Origin: Thuidium tamariscinum
Taxonomy: Eukaryota > Streptophyta > Bryopsida > Hypnales > Thuidiaceae
Direction of reading: 5' to 3'
NCBI GenBank assembly: GCA_947034885.2
Contig: OX344758.2
Location: 3,040,501-3,104,500 of the forward strand
DNA: 64,000 nucleotides
Under the pieces are notes generated by a model. It made no database searches and was not told the DNA's origin. It saw only the letters and a program-made list of their open reading frames with translations. Shown here in pieces: positions 35,083 through 45,067 of the stretch (within the stretch, counting starts at the first letter, position 1; each line of letters begins with the position of its first letter). Position numbers and translations under genes: made by a program.

Positions 35083-36585
35083 TTAGTAGATATATATATA
35101 TATATATGTAAGTTGCTGGCTGTCTGTAAATCTACGCCATTCTATGTCTTCTGTTTGTGGTGAAGTTATGTTAAATTCATTTTGTCTACCAATGAGGGCA
35201 ATGTCTCTGTTGAAGTCTCCACATAGAATATAAGTGTATTGTGAGTGTAGGGAGATTTGTTGACTTATACATTGTTGGATTTTGGGTATCAATTGTAAAT
35301 CATCTGTGTGTGATGGCATGTACATGTGGAGTAGTAGCCATGGTTGTAAAGGGTGATTGTTGATTTTTATAATTTGTAAATATGGTGAGAATTCAGCTGG
35401 AATTGGAATTTTGGTTATGTTTCCTGGGTATGCATATTTTTTATTTATTAGTGTAATGAGTCCACCACGTCCTGGTGTATATGGTCGTCTCTGTTGCATA
35501 CATCTTGTTATTGCGTGCGTATTATTAAATATTAATTTATATTGTGGAAATAAATTTACGATATATTTTGTGGATTTTGTTGCAGTGATTTTGGTTTCTT
35601 GTATTGTTATTATTGTAGGGGTAGTTGGTGTGTGTGATGTTAGTTGTTGGAGGCTTGGTAAGGCTATGTTGATCGATGCGGCGTTCCATGTGGTCATGTA
35701 TGTATTGAAGTTAGTAGTTTGTGTATTTGTAGTATCTGTGTTTGGTAAATTGGATAGAGGAGTGGGTTGGGAGTATTCTGTTAAGGTGTCTTTGCATTTT
35801 AATGCTTCTAGAAGTAGTTTCTCAAGTAGGTATGGAAATTTGTTAAGCATTATTTGTAAGGTTGGTGTTGCAGGTGTTTGTTTAATGAAATTATATATTT
35901 CTTTGTGAATGGAGTTGGAAGGTTCAATGATATCTTGGTGTAGATTTTTAAATTGAGTGTATGGGTGTGGTGTTGTGATATGTCTTTCTGGTGGATTTTG
36001 TAAGAGGGCCATTTTTTCTAGTAATAGTGTGGTCCAGTCTGGGATTGATATTTGTCTTAATAGATGGTTACATGTCTCTAATTGTGGACTGATTGTGGTA
36101 ATAAGTGCAAATAAAAGTCTTGGTGGTGGGTGATGTTGGTTTTGATGAATGTATTGTGATATGTAAGGGTAATTTATGGTAGTGTCGTTGTGGTGAGGGT
36201 GTGTAATGTTTATTATGGGTGAGAATAGTTTTGCTAAATGTTGGTATTCGGGTTGTAGTTTTATTGTGCATATTATAAAATACATTTTATATCTATTTTT
36301 ATGTGAAGGTGGGTGGGTGGTAAGTATATCGGGCATGGGTCCCGGGTTAGTTTCTATATCACCACATAAAAGCATTGTAATGTACAAAGGGAATTTTTGG
36401 TGTTTTGAAATAAGATAGGTGGTTTTCAATTTTACTTGAATATGTTGGCAAATTTTACTAAATATTTGAATATGGTTGCCAACCAATATAATGTGTTTAT
36501 GTGTATATAAGTGTGATTTATAAGTGTTTAATTTTTGTGTAAGAGTTCTAATGTCAAAAACGAGGTGGAACTTTGATGAGGGCAT
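35083..36585 (-). pseudogene. LINE ORF2, 5' part: 2A leader and AP endonuclease
   Basis: I start at the first ATG (36583-36585); the frame is open a little further but only from a TTG. About 75 hydrophobic and basic residues lead to the 2A motif (36337-36360). A Thr/Pro/His/Gln-rich spacer of about 220 residues follows. Then come the apurinic-endonuclease motifs: TTWNAASINIA, IQETK, GRGGLITLI, LLHMYMPSHTDD, and CGDFNRDIA (GDFN at 35209-35220). The domain nicks target DNA to prime reverse transcription. The frame ends in an IYIYIY run from a (TA)n tract (about 35,088-35,107), which has displaced the last motifs to another frame. The coding strand is A/C-rich, giving many Thr, Pro, His, Gln and Ile codons. 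Confidence 0.9.
36337..36360 (-). other. 2A-type ribosome-skipping motif in LINE ORF2
   Basis: The frame reads TMLLCGDIETNPGP followed by MPD, matching the consensus D-(V/I)-E-x-N-P-G-P with the final Pro starting the downstream product. Known 2A sequences make the ribosome skip the last Gly-Pro bond, giving two proteins from one ORF. Here the split would release a leader of about 80 residues from the endonuclease-RT polyprotein. Confidence 0.85.
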
Positions 36586-36728
36586 GGAGAGAAGCAAAAG
36601 CAAAATATATATATAATATTGCCACCAAGTGGCAGTGTACAATAGTGTGATGCAAATAATGGATGATAAAATACTAAGGTATATGACTATGGTACTCTAT
36701 TTTTGGGTGATGGCGTTGTAAAACTGAA

Positions 36729-38369
36729 CTAGTTTGGCGGTGAGGAGGGTTCGGGGGCTTTAATGGCTGAGCGAGTCAAGCCTTTAATCATTTGCATGCT
36801 CTCAGCTAAGAGGGATTCTAGGTTTGTCAGGTTACCTCTGAGCTCCTGATCTACCTTGTCTGCATAACTTTGTGCCTCTATTGTCAGTTCTTCTTTCATT
36901 TGACTCATGTCAGACTTAAATTCCATACGCAGCTTCAAATTTTCTTTGGAAACCGCCTCTCCTATCAACTCTGATAGTTGCTCATTCTGTAATGATTGTT
37001 TTGGGGCAGAGGATGATGCTGTGTTCTGCATTGCTTCAACTGTACTAGCTAAAGCAGTGTTGATGTCCAAGAAGCCCCATTTCTGAAGGATTTCATCATT
37101 GGGTTTGGCAGTCCCATCTAGAGAGTTAGGATGGGGCTAGAACTCCACCCATTTGTACTGAAGGCGTGTTGATTTCTTCACATGTTGCTTATAGACTGCG
37201 GCGTTGAGACATTCGATGTTGGCTACACCACTATGAGCATCTCCTTTATACCAAGGGGAGAAGATGGATTTGACATTTTTGACTCCAAAGTGGTCGTGAA
37301 ATCCCTGGGTTACTTCAGCAATGGATTTGGTGAGGTTGATGCCTTTGACAATGAGTACTAGGCAGTTTATCTTATTCACCTCTTCACGGGTCAGTTGATT
37401 CAAGTCTCGATTAACTGGTTGTAGAAGTTCTCCCAATACTGCAATTCGTTGCTGCTTGATTTTTGCCAGTTGCTCCGGTGATATTGTTGTCAGCCAGCCA
37501 TAAGGTTCAGCGGTAGGTTTTTGAACCTGTGTTAGCTCAAATTCAAAGCCCCTATGGAAACTCTCTTCGAGTGTCTGTTTGAAAAGGTGGTGGGGTTCCA
37601 TGTTCCGAATGGTCTCACTATTAATCTTGATAGAGAGTAGGGTACTAGAGGTAATAGGATCAAATGATTTGGAGACTTTGGCTATTGTGAGTATGTCATC
37701 ATCTAGAGGAATGGCAAACACTCTAGTACCACGAAGTAGAGCTTTACCATCAATTTCTGGGTTTTGAAGGTGAATTCTAGCCATGCCTGACCAGACTTTG
37801 GAGTTTTTGGCTCCATGACATAGGATTGCTATGGGGTCGGCAATGCTATCACCTAACTGTATGTTCATCTCTTGAAAACACCCCAAGATCTTTACCATGG
37901 CTTGTTTTTGGGTCAATGGGGACAAAGGCATTTCGAAATGTAAGAGAATGTGGTAATCGAGAGCAAGTTGGATGTGCATGTTTACCTCGACATTGAAGGG
38001 AATTTGAGTCAGGTTGAAGTGCTAGCTTGCAATATTGTCAGGTCTTGATGTAGGCCACAGCTTTTGTTGCACGTGAGGAAATGACATACAAGCTTTTGTG
38101 AGGTCCTCTGCTTCTTGTGGATTGTATCCCTGAGTAATGAGTTCTGGTACTGATGCTTTGTTGATGAACAGCGGCATGCTGGCTTCATAGGCAAGGGTTT
38201 CCATAGTAGGAAACCTATACCAAAATTCGTAAGACATTGGTTCACTGAGTAGGGCCATAGTTGTGACGGTGCCTTTCGATTTCTTTTGTGTTGATTCTTC
38301 AGCTTCTGGTGTGGTGCGTTTTTGAGAACCAGACGCATCTTCCATCTCTATTTCATTCGAGTAAGCCAT
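36729..38369 (-). pseudogene. LINE ORF1 with two in-frame amber codons
   Basis: Three open pieces lie in one frame over 547 codons, separated only by single TAG codons at 38022-38024 and 37137-37139. It starts at an ATG at 38367-38369. Order: an acidic and Lys-rich N-terminus; a middle part of unknown fold; a region with VNKINCLVLIVKGINL, HFGVKNVKSIF and GVANIECLNAAVY that looks like an RRM-type RNA-binding fold; and after the second TAG a Glu/Lys/Leu-rich probable coiled coil (SKENLKLRMEFKSDMSQMKEE). RRM plus coiled coil is typical of LINE ORF1 RNA chaperones. Both TAGs could be former CAG codons. The composition is balanced, unlike ORF2. Confidence 0.75.
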
Positions 38370-38390
38370 ATGTCTCCAAACTTTGTTGCT

Positions 38391-40420
38391 TTATGGAGGG
38401 TCTGACATTGTACCTGCATAACATTGAATTTGATTTTTAGGCCAAAAGTACAAAACTAGTATGATTTGAGAAATGTTAAGGCATGTATATATGCGCTTTT
38501 GTTTTAGAAAAAGTATAATATTTTGAGACTTTTTAGAGTGGAGAGGATCTATATTTTGGAGAAAGATTGAAGTTTCAGGAGTTTGGTTTATGTTTGAACA
38601 AGTATGTTGTAAAATGTATGTATTGCAAGGGAAGTTTCTATGTATTGCGATGGATTTGATATGGATTGCGATTTGTTTGGAATATATTGTAAGGACCCTC
38701 CCGATAGCAGTAGGCTCCCGGGCGTGAGTGGAATTACAATATACGTGTAAATAAGAGGTGTCCAAATAGGTATTTTTATACACAAAAATACAATAAAGGA
38801 GGTAAAAGTATAGAGGCATACCTCTGGTCTTAGATTGTAGCGTGTGTGAATCTGGAAGTAGGGGTGTAGATGTGGTATGGCGCCTTTGGATTCGAAATTT
38901 TTCTTCTACAGATGCACTTGGGCGGATGGCGTGTTGTGTTTTACTTGAAGAGCCTGTGGTCTTTGTGCTGCGGGATGACTGTCGATTTGAAGTAACTGGA
39001 GCCTTGGGCGTCGGGCGCAGCCTTGTATCCTTCACACTTCGTCTGGAATCCACCAACTTGTCTTGAGGCTTGGTCTTCATACAGTTTCGATTGAGCTGGG
39101 CACGTTCCGATGGAGTAAATCTTGATGGCACAGGAGCTTGGGTGAGTTTCGGTTGAGCTTGGGTTGCATGATATGGTGAAGATTGGTTGACGCGGATGAG
39201 CAGTGAAGTCGAAGTGGCAAGGTACGGAGAGTTTGAAGAAGCGCAATGTGTTGTCGTCACGGCAAGCAGCAGTTGCGGAAGCGGCAGCAGAGGGGCGTAC
39301 AGGATATTTGTGTAATAGTTTTGCAGAGTTGGTGACGCTAGTTTACCTGCAAGGTGGAACTGGTGAAGGAAGCTGTGCCGCTTGAGTAACCGCCCGGAGG
39401 TGACGTTGCTGAGTTGCGACGCTATGTCCTGGTGAGGCTGCGGCGTGGCATCACTGAGGAGCGGCGGCGCAGGGTCCGGGCCAATCTGTGGCGTAGGGTC
39501 CTTGTGCTGTTTTGGAGCGGTTGACGTACGGATCGGTGAATCTGCCTCCAGCTTCAGTGTGTCGTCATAGTTCACGGTGCGAGGTGCAGAGGGGCGGGGT
39601 GGTGTATCGATACTTCACTAAACTAACGGCTGCTATAAAACTTCCTTGTCGATACTGTGAAGGCGCTCATCGGCTAGGGTGTGTTCGAGAGCGGAAGTTG
39701 TGTCTGTGAAGATTGGCGATACAGTGTAGTCGAGTTTGCTTGAACTGAGAGCGGTGAAAGTCCAGCCGTGTCTGTTTCAGTGAGGTCGGGCCAAGCTTGG
39801 TCTGCAGGTTCTCTCCCTGCACATCGTTCGTCCACTCCAAGCCGTGCTTGATCTTCAGGACATCCTTGATACAGTGAGGTCGAACAATGTTTGCTTTGCT
39901 TAGCACGAACACAAGGGTGTGGTGCGTGTTGAAAGCACATAAGTCTAGATCTGGTTTGAGAGAGATGGTGTTACTAATTTGTGTTTTCGGGGTGTTGTGT
40001 TGTCGTCTCTGTTTGCTAGTTTTGGTATGTAAATTTCGTTTTTGGAAAAAGAGGTTGTAACTGCCAGGTCCCCATATTGGATCTAGGTGGGAGTGGCGGA
40101 CTGCAAGTTCCAGCCTCGTGGAGCATGCTTGCGGTTGCAATGTGTTAGTTGGGGCAGATAACAAAAAACAGTAAAAATGGAAGTAGAGAGAAGTAACAAG
40201 GAGATAAGCAACGGGAATTTGACACCTTGGTTGTAGCGGAACCTTCCTGAGCTGCATGGTTCGATTCCAGAGTGGGTGCCGCACTGGTGCTACACTTGGA
40301 GGATTGATCTTCCAGTTAAATGTAGATCTTCCTTGTTGTACTTGCCCGACCTCACTATCACTTGCAAGTTCACGAACTTCTTGTGACTCCTTGTCTCCCC
40401 AGCCGCTCAGATCAGGCAAG
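38391..40420 (-). other. GC-rich exon-like region upstream of the LINE ORF1
   Basis: Several minus-strand segments look like spliced exons. One runs from about 40,419 and ends at a donor-like CCAAG/GTGTC near 40,225. Another runs from 39,575 to a donor-like TTGCAG/GTAAAC near 39,348. A third runs from about 39,240 to CCAGAG/GTATGC at 38,824 and is rich in Pro, Ser, Thr and Arg (for example SRFTPSERAQLNRN). I cannot fix one continuous reading frame. It may be the LINE's own 5' leader or promoter, an extra N-terminal ORF, or part of a host gene into which the LINE inserted or with which it became fused. Confidence 0.35.
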
Positions 40421-41164
40421 TTCCAAACTCCGTGACATGCAAAAACGGAGCTTTTAAGATCCAGTAATTTCGGATCTCAGTTGGCAAGGAGATCTTGCAG
40501 TTAATTGGAGTATCAGCTGCTTGAGTTGTTGCTGTGAGGTGTTCCGTATGCGGAATTCTGTGCAGCCTCCTCCGAGTAGCTCCTAGCGGGGAGTTTAGCT
40601 ACGAGCCGCCATCGCCAGCCGCTTCAGCCGCACCGCCCGACGCTCACCGTTCCGCTCCGCTCGGCCGGTATGCAAACAAACTAAAGATAGGACTCAGGAT
40701 GACACGCAAAAGAAACCTATTTTCAAAATCAATTGTAAGCCGTAGCTTTTGAAGGCCACCAATGCCCCAAAGTGCATGTGGAACTCCACAATTGTGCTCC
40801 AAAGGGCTAAATTCCTTCACCATCAAAGTTTCACAAGGTACATTCGGATTATGTTGTGGAGTAATCTTGTTAAAAACTGCATCAACACACAAAATTGTGC
40901 CTGTGCCTACACCCCATGCATCTCCTCGTAAATTGGCAAAAGCCTCCAACAATTTATCGTCTTCATCACGAACCTCTTCAGCTTTGGATGAGGGGGTGAG
41001 GTCAGCCCGCTTGTATACAGTGGTACCATCTTCATGTAACATGCACACTTGGATCAGCCTATAGAAAATCATATCGGTTCGGTAGTCGCCCCAACCCAAG
41101 ACATTGGCTTTCTTCTCTTCCTCCAATTGCAATTGCAAGGCCTTCCTTTTAGGAATGACTAACT

Positions 41165-41360
41165 TATTATAAGAAACTCATGTTTTAGATGACAGATTTT
41201 AGGTGACATTTTATGTAGTAACTTGTATTTTTATATCAACAATGATGTCTGCCATAACATCTTGATGTTATGGTGGACATCATTGTTGACATAAAAATAC
41301 AAGTTACTACATTAGATGTCACCTAAAATCCGTCATCTAAAACATGAGTTTCTTATAGTG
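41165..41360. mobile_element. CACTA-type MITE, 196 bp, ACT target duplication
   Basis: It is almost entirely palindromic. The right end reads as CACTATAAGAAACTCATG on the complementary strand, and the left end is TATTATAAGAAACTCATG, so CACTA has mutated to TATTA by two C-to-T changes. ACT flanks both sides (41162-41164 and 41361-41363). The arms run in through TTTTAGATGAC and AACTTGTATTTTTAT to a short centre near GATGTTATGG. Confidence 0.88.
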
Positions 41361-41783
41361 ACTCGAGGTGGCATGCCAAATCGATCACCAACTTTGCTGG
41401 GATTTGAATGATAGGTTTCACTCTATCATTCACAATCTAAGATCTACAACTAAGGAACTTGGGCTTCTTTTTCTCCTCAGCTGTAGGACAAAAGAAAAAA
41501 CCACCTCCTCTCCGTGGGAAGACCATGAACTTATAATTTCCAGGTTGAAGCAATTTCATATTCTTCATAGAGTGCCTGGTCCCTTGTTCAAAAATACATC
41601 TAGAGGCACATTTCATTAATGTGCAGACTTCTTCATAGGCAACATCAAATGAAACACTCTTGGCATATGAAACAATCAATGGTAGCAGATGCTCTTTTGT
41701 ATCCATGGCATAAATGTATATCCCCTTTTCGTGCTGTTGTCACTTGGATGGATCTCCAACAAAATCAATTGAAAGGGCCTTTT

Positions 41784-42023
41784 CACTAGAAGAAAACCCT
41801 GTTAGAATTTCAGAAATCACGTCATGTAGTTTGTGTTGTGGTCATGTTGCAAAACGCAGTCAAAACGCAGTCAAAATGCTGTGAAAACACAAAAAAACGC
41901 AGAAAAATGCTTTTTCTGCGTTTTTTTGTGTTTTCACAGCATTTTGACTGCATTTTGCACCATGACCACAACACAAACTACATGACGTGATTTCTGAAAT
42001 TCTAACAGGGTTTTCTTCTAGTG
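41784..42023. mobile_element. CACTA-type MITE, 240 bp, TTT target duplication
   Basis: It begins CACTAGAAGAAAACCCTG and ends with its exact inverted copy CAGGGTTTTCTTCTAGTG, flanked by TTT on both sides (41781-41783 and 42024-42026). CACTA followed by an A-rich AAGAAAA matches the terminal sequence known for En/Spm elements. The whole element is one hairpin with arms of over 100 bp and a few mismatches, so it is probably recent. Confidence 0.92.
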
Positions 42024-42122
42024 TTTGCTTAGATGTTTTTCTACAATCTTGTCTTCAACCTCCACCACCTTTTATTCAACCTCTTCACCAACTTTGAGTT
42101 GCACATCAACGTCTAGTGCCAT

Positions 42123-44135
42123 CCTTTTTGTCCTTCACCTCCTGTCTATCAAATAATGCATAAGAAAAGTTAATCAGTCTCTAATTTATAGTCCAATTTA
42201 TAGTTCAAAAGTAAAAAAAAACATTCCAAAACGTAACAGTTTAAAAAGACGACAACTTATAGTCCAAGTCATTCTTGTCCACTCCTTGTAGAGGACACAA
42301 AAAAAAGAAATAAGTCAATCCTTGCAGAGAATAACAGAAAGATCCATCAAATGTAGATTTACCAAATGATGCAGCAGACCCGAATTAACCCCTAAATTGG
42401 TGTCCTCATTTACACCGAATGCGCCACATTATCGCATAGTATTGCTATAGAAATGCATGACTATGAAGTCTCAATCTAATTCAACACTTGAAACATGAAA
42501 TGCTTTTATGTCAATAATTAGAATAACCCCCAATTTCCAAACGCAAATACAATGTTGCAAGCTCTACATTCAATTCTTCTTTACAGTCCACAATTTCCTA
42601 GACAATTTCTGAAAAGCAGGTAACATTGATTTCCCAAAAACTTTGTCCCACACACTAAAAAAACCAAATCAAACATGACAGTCTCACACACACAAAGAAA
42701 GAAAATTCCTTTTCTTATCAACAGTACTGGAATGACAATCAATACAAAATAATTATACAAAAACAAAATCAAACGTAAACGTCTCACACAAGAAAATGCA
42801 ATCAAACGTGAACGTCTCACGCATTGAAGAAAACCAACTTCTTCTTCTTTTGAAGAGTACTGGAATGACAATCAACACACAAAATTTATAGAAAATGGAA
42901 TCAAGCATGAATGTCTCACATGGAAAGGCTGACTCTCTTCTCCACATGTTGTTTGCCTTCCCTACTTCAGAAGCTCCACTACTTGCAACAAAAACAACAA
43001 GTTATAGACATGAATACTACAGCAACAATGTCTAGGAAGCCAACATTGCTCAACCTTGAGAAATCCCAGCACCAGAAAATGAGACAAAGCTCAAGCATCT
43101 TGCAACGATGCCAAGCAGTTCCAATCAAAAACTGAAGCACTAGAAATTGAAGCCCTAAGCAAAACCAACGTGGAACTCACACTACCACAATCATTGATCC
43201 ACACATGACTAACTGCACTAGAATCCCCCCCAAAAGGCAAAGACAACCTAATTCCGCTCCCAGCAAAGAAAGTGCATTTTCAAAACTCACCTTGAACTTC
43301 TTTGTCAACAAAGTGATCTCCTCAGTTGGAGTCGTTGGAGCAAGATAGAAAGAAATTGCCCAAAAACTCTACTAGCTGCTGTGAATGTCCTTTGATTCTA
43401 AAAAACCGCAATTCTAGAAACCAAGAAACCACAACACAACCTCCCTCCACACAAAGATCTCTTCCAAACAAAATTGAACGCACAAAAAAATAACCCTAAG
43501 CCGAGGCGGAGAAACTAAGCATAGAAGAGAACAAAAGAAGTACACGACAAAGCAAATACACAATGCACGAAAAATACGGAGTCGGAACGCTGTCGCAAAC
43601 AAATAGAGAAAAGCAAACTTAGAAAACCCTAGGTCTTCCAAAACTCTTGATACTTGCTGCGACCTTCTCAGAAGTTGATACCCGGATGGTCCCCCAATTG
43701 TACACACTATGATTCTCTTTGTTTTTTTTGGCTTTGTTCTATTTGTTTCCATTTTCTGGTGTAGTGAAATCTCCCAAGAAGTGTAATTATGAGATCATCT
43801 AAAAAATAATTTAATTTCTTATACATGTAATGAAATATAATTTTTTTTTTTAATGAGTTCTTCAAGGATAGTAGGCAACATCTTCAAAGCCTATTATTAA
43901 CTACATCCTATTTTTTATTTAATAAAGTTGATTTCTGAGAGTAGAAGAAGTATACCTATTACATCATAATGTGAATTTATCACTATTACCTCCATTTTTG
44001 CTAATAGTTTCAAGATATGAAAAACATTTTTAAAAACTCTATTTTTTAATAAGATTTTGCAAAAAATTCATGTCATTAAAATTTACATACTATTTTAGAT
44101 GCTCTCTATTCTAGTCTATAATAGGCTGGTTTACC
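42123..44135. other. Region without a supported gene
   Basis: Around 43,293-43,350 the minus strand has a possible exon end (ACAAAGAAGTTCAAG/GTGAGT), and 43,400-43,760 resembles GC-richer promoter or UTR sequence. Together these might be the first exons of the decayed gene at 40644-42122, but no frame can be followed. At 42361-42406 lies one arm of an inverted repeat shared with 45051-45091. Confidence 0.35.
42361..42406 (-). repeat. Inverted partner of the right border of piggyBac-like copy C
   Basis: ACCAAATGATGCAGCAGACC followed by CGAATTAACCCCTAAA matches, in inverted orientation, positions 45051-45091 with few differences. The match includes the CCCCTA end, the TTAA site and about 25 bases outside it. 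The flank is therefore itself repetitive. Confidence 0.75.
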
Positions 44136-45067
44136 TTAACCCCTAAAGTCTTATTGTCTCCTCAAGGGACAAAATGGATTTTGGGTAGGTACCTACGGTC
44201 CCCATTTTCAATGAAACTTTCTAAAACTTTTCCACAAGTTAGAAAAAGTGATAAGCTTTGTGAACATATAATTTTTATTTCAATTGGTGCCCATATGCAA
44301 AAGTTATACCACAAAAAGCCCGAAATTAAACTCAGCGGGCAACACCAAAAAAATCACAAAAAGTCAAAATAATTAATTTAAAAAAAAATTTCCTTAAATA
44401 ATATGTTTGAGCATACATGTGAAGCTTTGGCTCGTTCAATTTGGAATAATAATGAGAAAGTTATAGACAATCTTATTTTTCGGGCAATTTAAGTATCTTC
44501 TTCAAAAAAATAACTATAGGATTCAATCTTGAATGCAATTTTCAATATTTAAATTTTTTTTTTTGAATAGGGTTAAATTTTCTTTATGAAACAATCTCAC
44601 TGTTGGGATTATGATGTTTCAATTCCATTTTAGAGCTATTAACAAATTAGTTTTTTGTTTGATTTGAGACCCACTTCTACTTAACAATTTTTTGAAGTAT
44701 TCAGATTTAGTTTTTTTTTCTTGAATTTTTTTTCCTAGAGTCTAAACTTGATTATTTAGTTGAGAAAATTTTTAATTCAAAGTTTGTAGTGCAAAAAGTT
44801 TCCACAAATGGCAGTTGAAACCATCTGAAATTACAAGATTGTATTCTAGAAATGGTTATTTTCTAAGTTTGAATGCTAATATCTTCCAATGCGTACGGTC
44901 TAACCTCATGAAATTTTTACCACATGATTTTAGGTAAGAGAAATTTAAGATCCTATGGTTGTATTTTAAGAACATGATTTTTTTAATCATTCTTGGATGA
45001 TTGTAGCAAATATGGTAGTTTCAAGTGCATTTTGGTAGAATAATTGCCTTAGGACACTAGGGGTTAA
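44136..45067. mobile_element. Non-autonomous piggyBac-like element (copy C)
   Basis: It begins TTAACCCCTAAAGTC and ends GACACTAGGGGTTAA, so TTAA target sites flank short inverted ends. It is about 930 bp. It is a diverged relative of the copies at 7631-8554 and 9391-10286, with matching order of motifs such as ACTGTTGGGATTATGATG and AATGCTAATATCTTCCAATG. Non-coding. Confidence 0.6.

Larger units (their letters stand above)
28440..38369 (-). mobile_element. Dual-endonuclease LINE (Dualen/RandI-like) retrotransposon, degenerate copy
   Basis: On the minus strand from 5' to 3': ORF1 (38369-36729), then ORF2 parts coding for a leader ending in a 2A motif, an AP endonuclease, reverse transcriptase, a PCIF1-like region, RNase H, and a CCHC plus PD...E C-terminus, ending at 28772. 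A short 3' UTR ends in an AT-rich tail with repeats of TAATTAAATC (about 28,440-28,500). An apurinic-type and a restriction-like endonuclease in one ORF define the Dualen/RandI group, known from green algae. The copy is inactive: two amber codons in ORF1, frame breaks at about 35,095 and 34,680, a stop at about 34,510, and a DNA transposon at 31458-32210. The 5' boundary is uncertain (GC-rich exon-like DNA continues to 40.4 kb) and I found no target duplication. The ORF2 coding strand is strongly rich in A and C and poor in G, unlike ORF1 and the host genes. Confidence 0.93.
40644..42122 (-). pseudogene. Decayed gene of unknown function carrying two CACTA-type MITEs
   Basis: Removing the MITE at 41165-41360 and one ACT copy joins the frame ending ...MPPRVIPK to RKALQLQLEEEKK, which then runs on through VLGWGDYRTDMIFYRL to 40,644. 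Upstream, an ATG frame from 41,706 (MDTKEHLLPLIVSYAKS...) extends back in frame through one TGA to KALSIDFVGDPSK, beside the second MITE. Beyond that MITE lies a possible first exon (MALDVDVQLKVGEEVE, ATG near 42,122) with a TAA. Between 41,437 and about 41,420 a stop or lost intron interrupts it. The protein is unrecognised. Coding-like composition on both sides of precise insertions suggests the gene existed before the MITEs. One base is missing or extra at the second junction. Confidence 0.45.

Noticed and set aside
35357..35908. A 183-codon plus-strand open frame opposite the LINE
   Set aside because: It is a hydrophobic, Val/Cys-rich shadow of the A/C-rich minus-strand ORF2, with no domain.
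36729..38369. Reassignment of TAG to glutamine in this organism
   Set aside because: The 22-exon SNF2 frame has no internal TAG and ends with TAG, and the LINE also has TAA stops and frameshifts. Decay by C-to-T change explains the ambers more simply.
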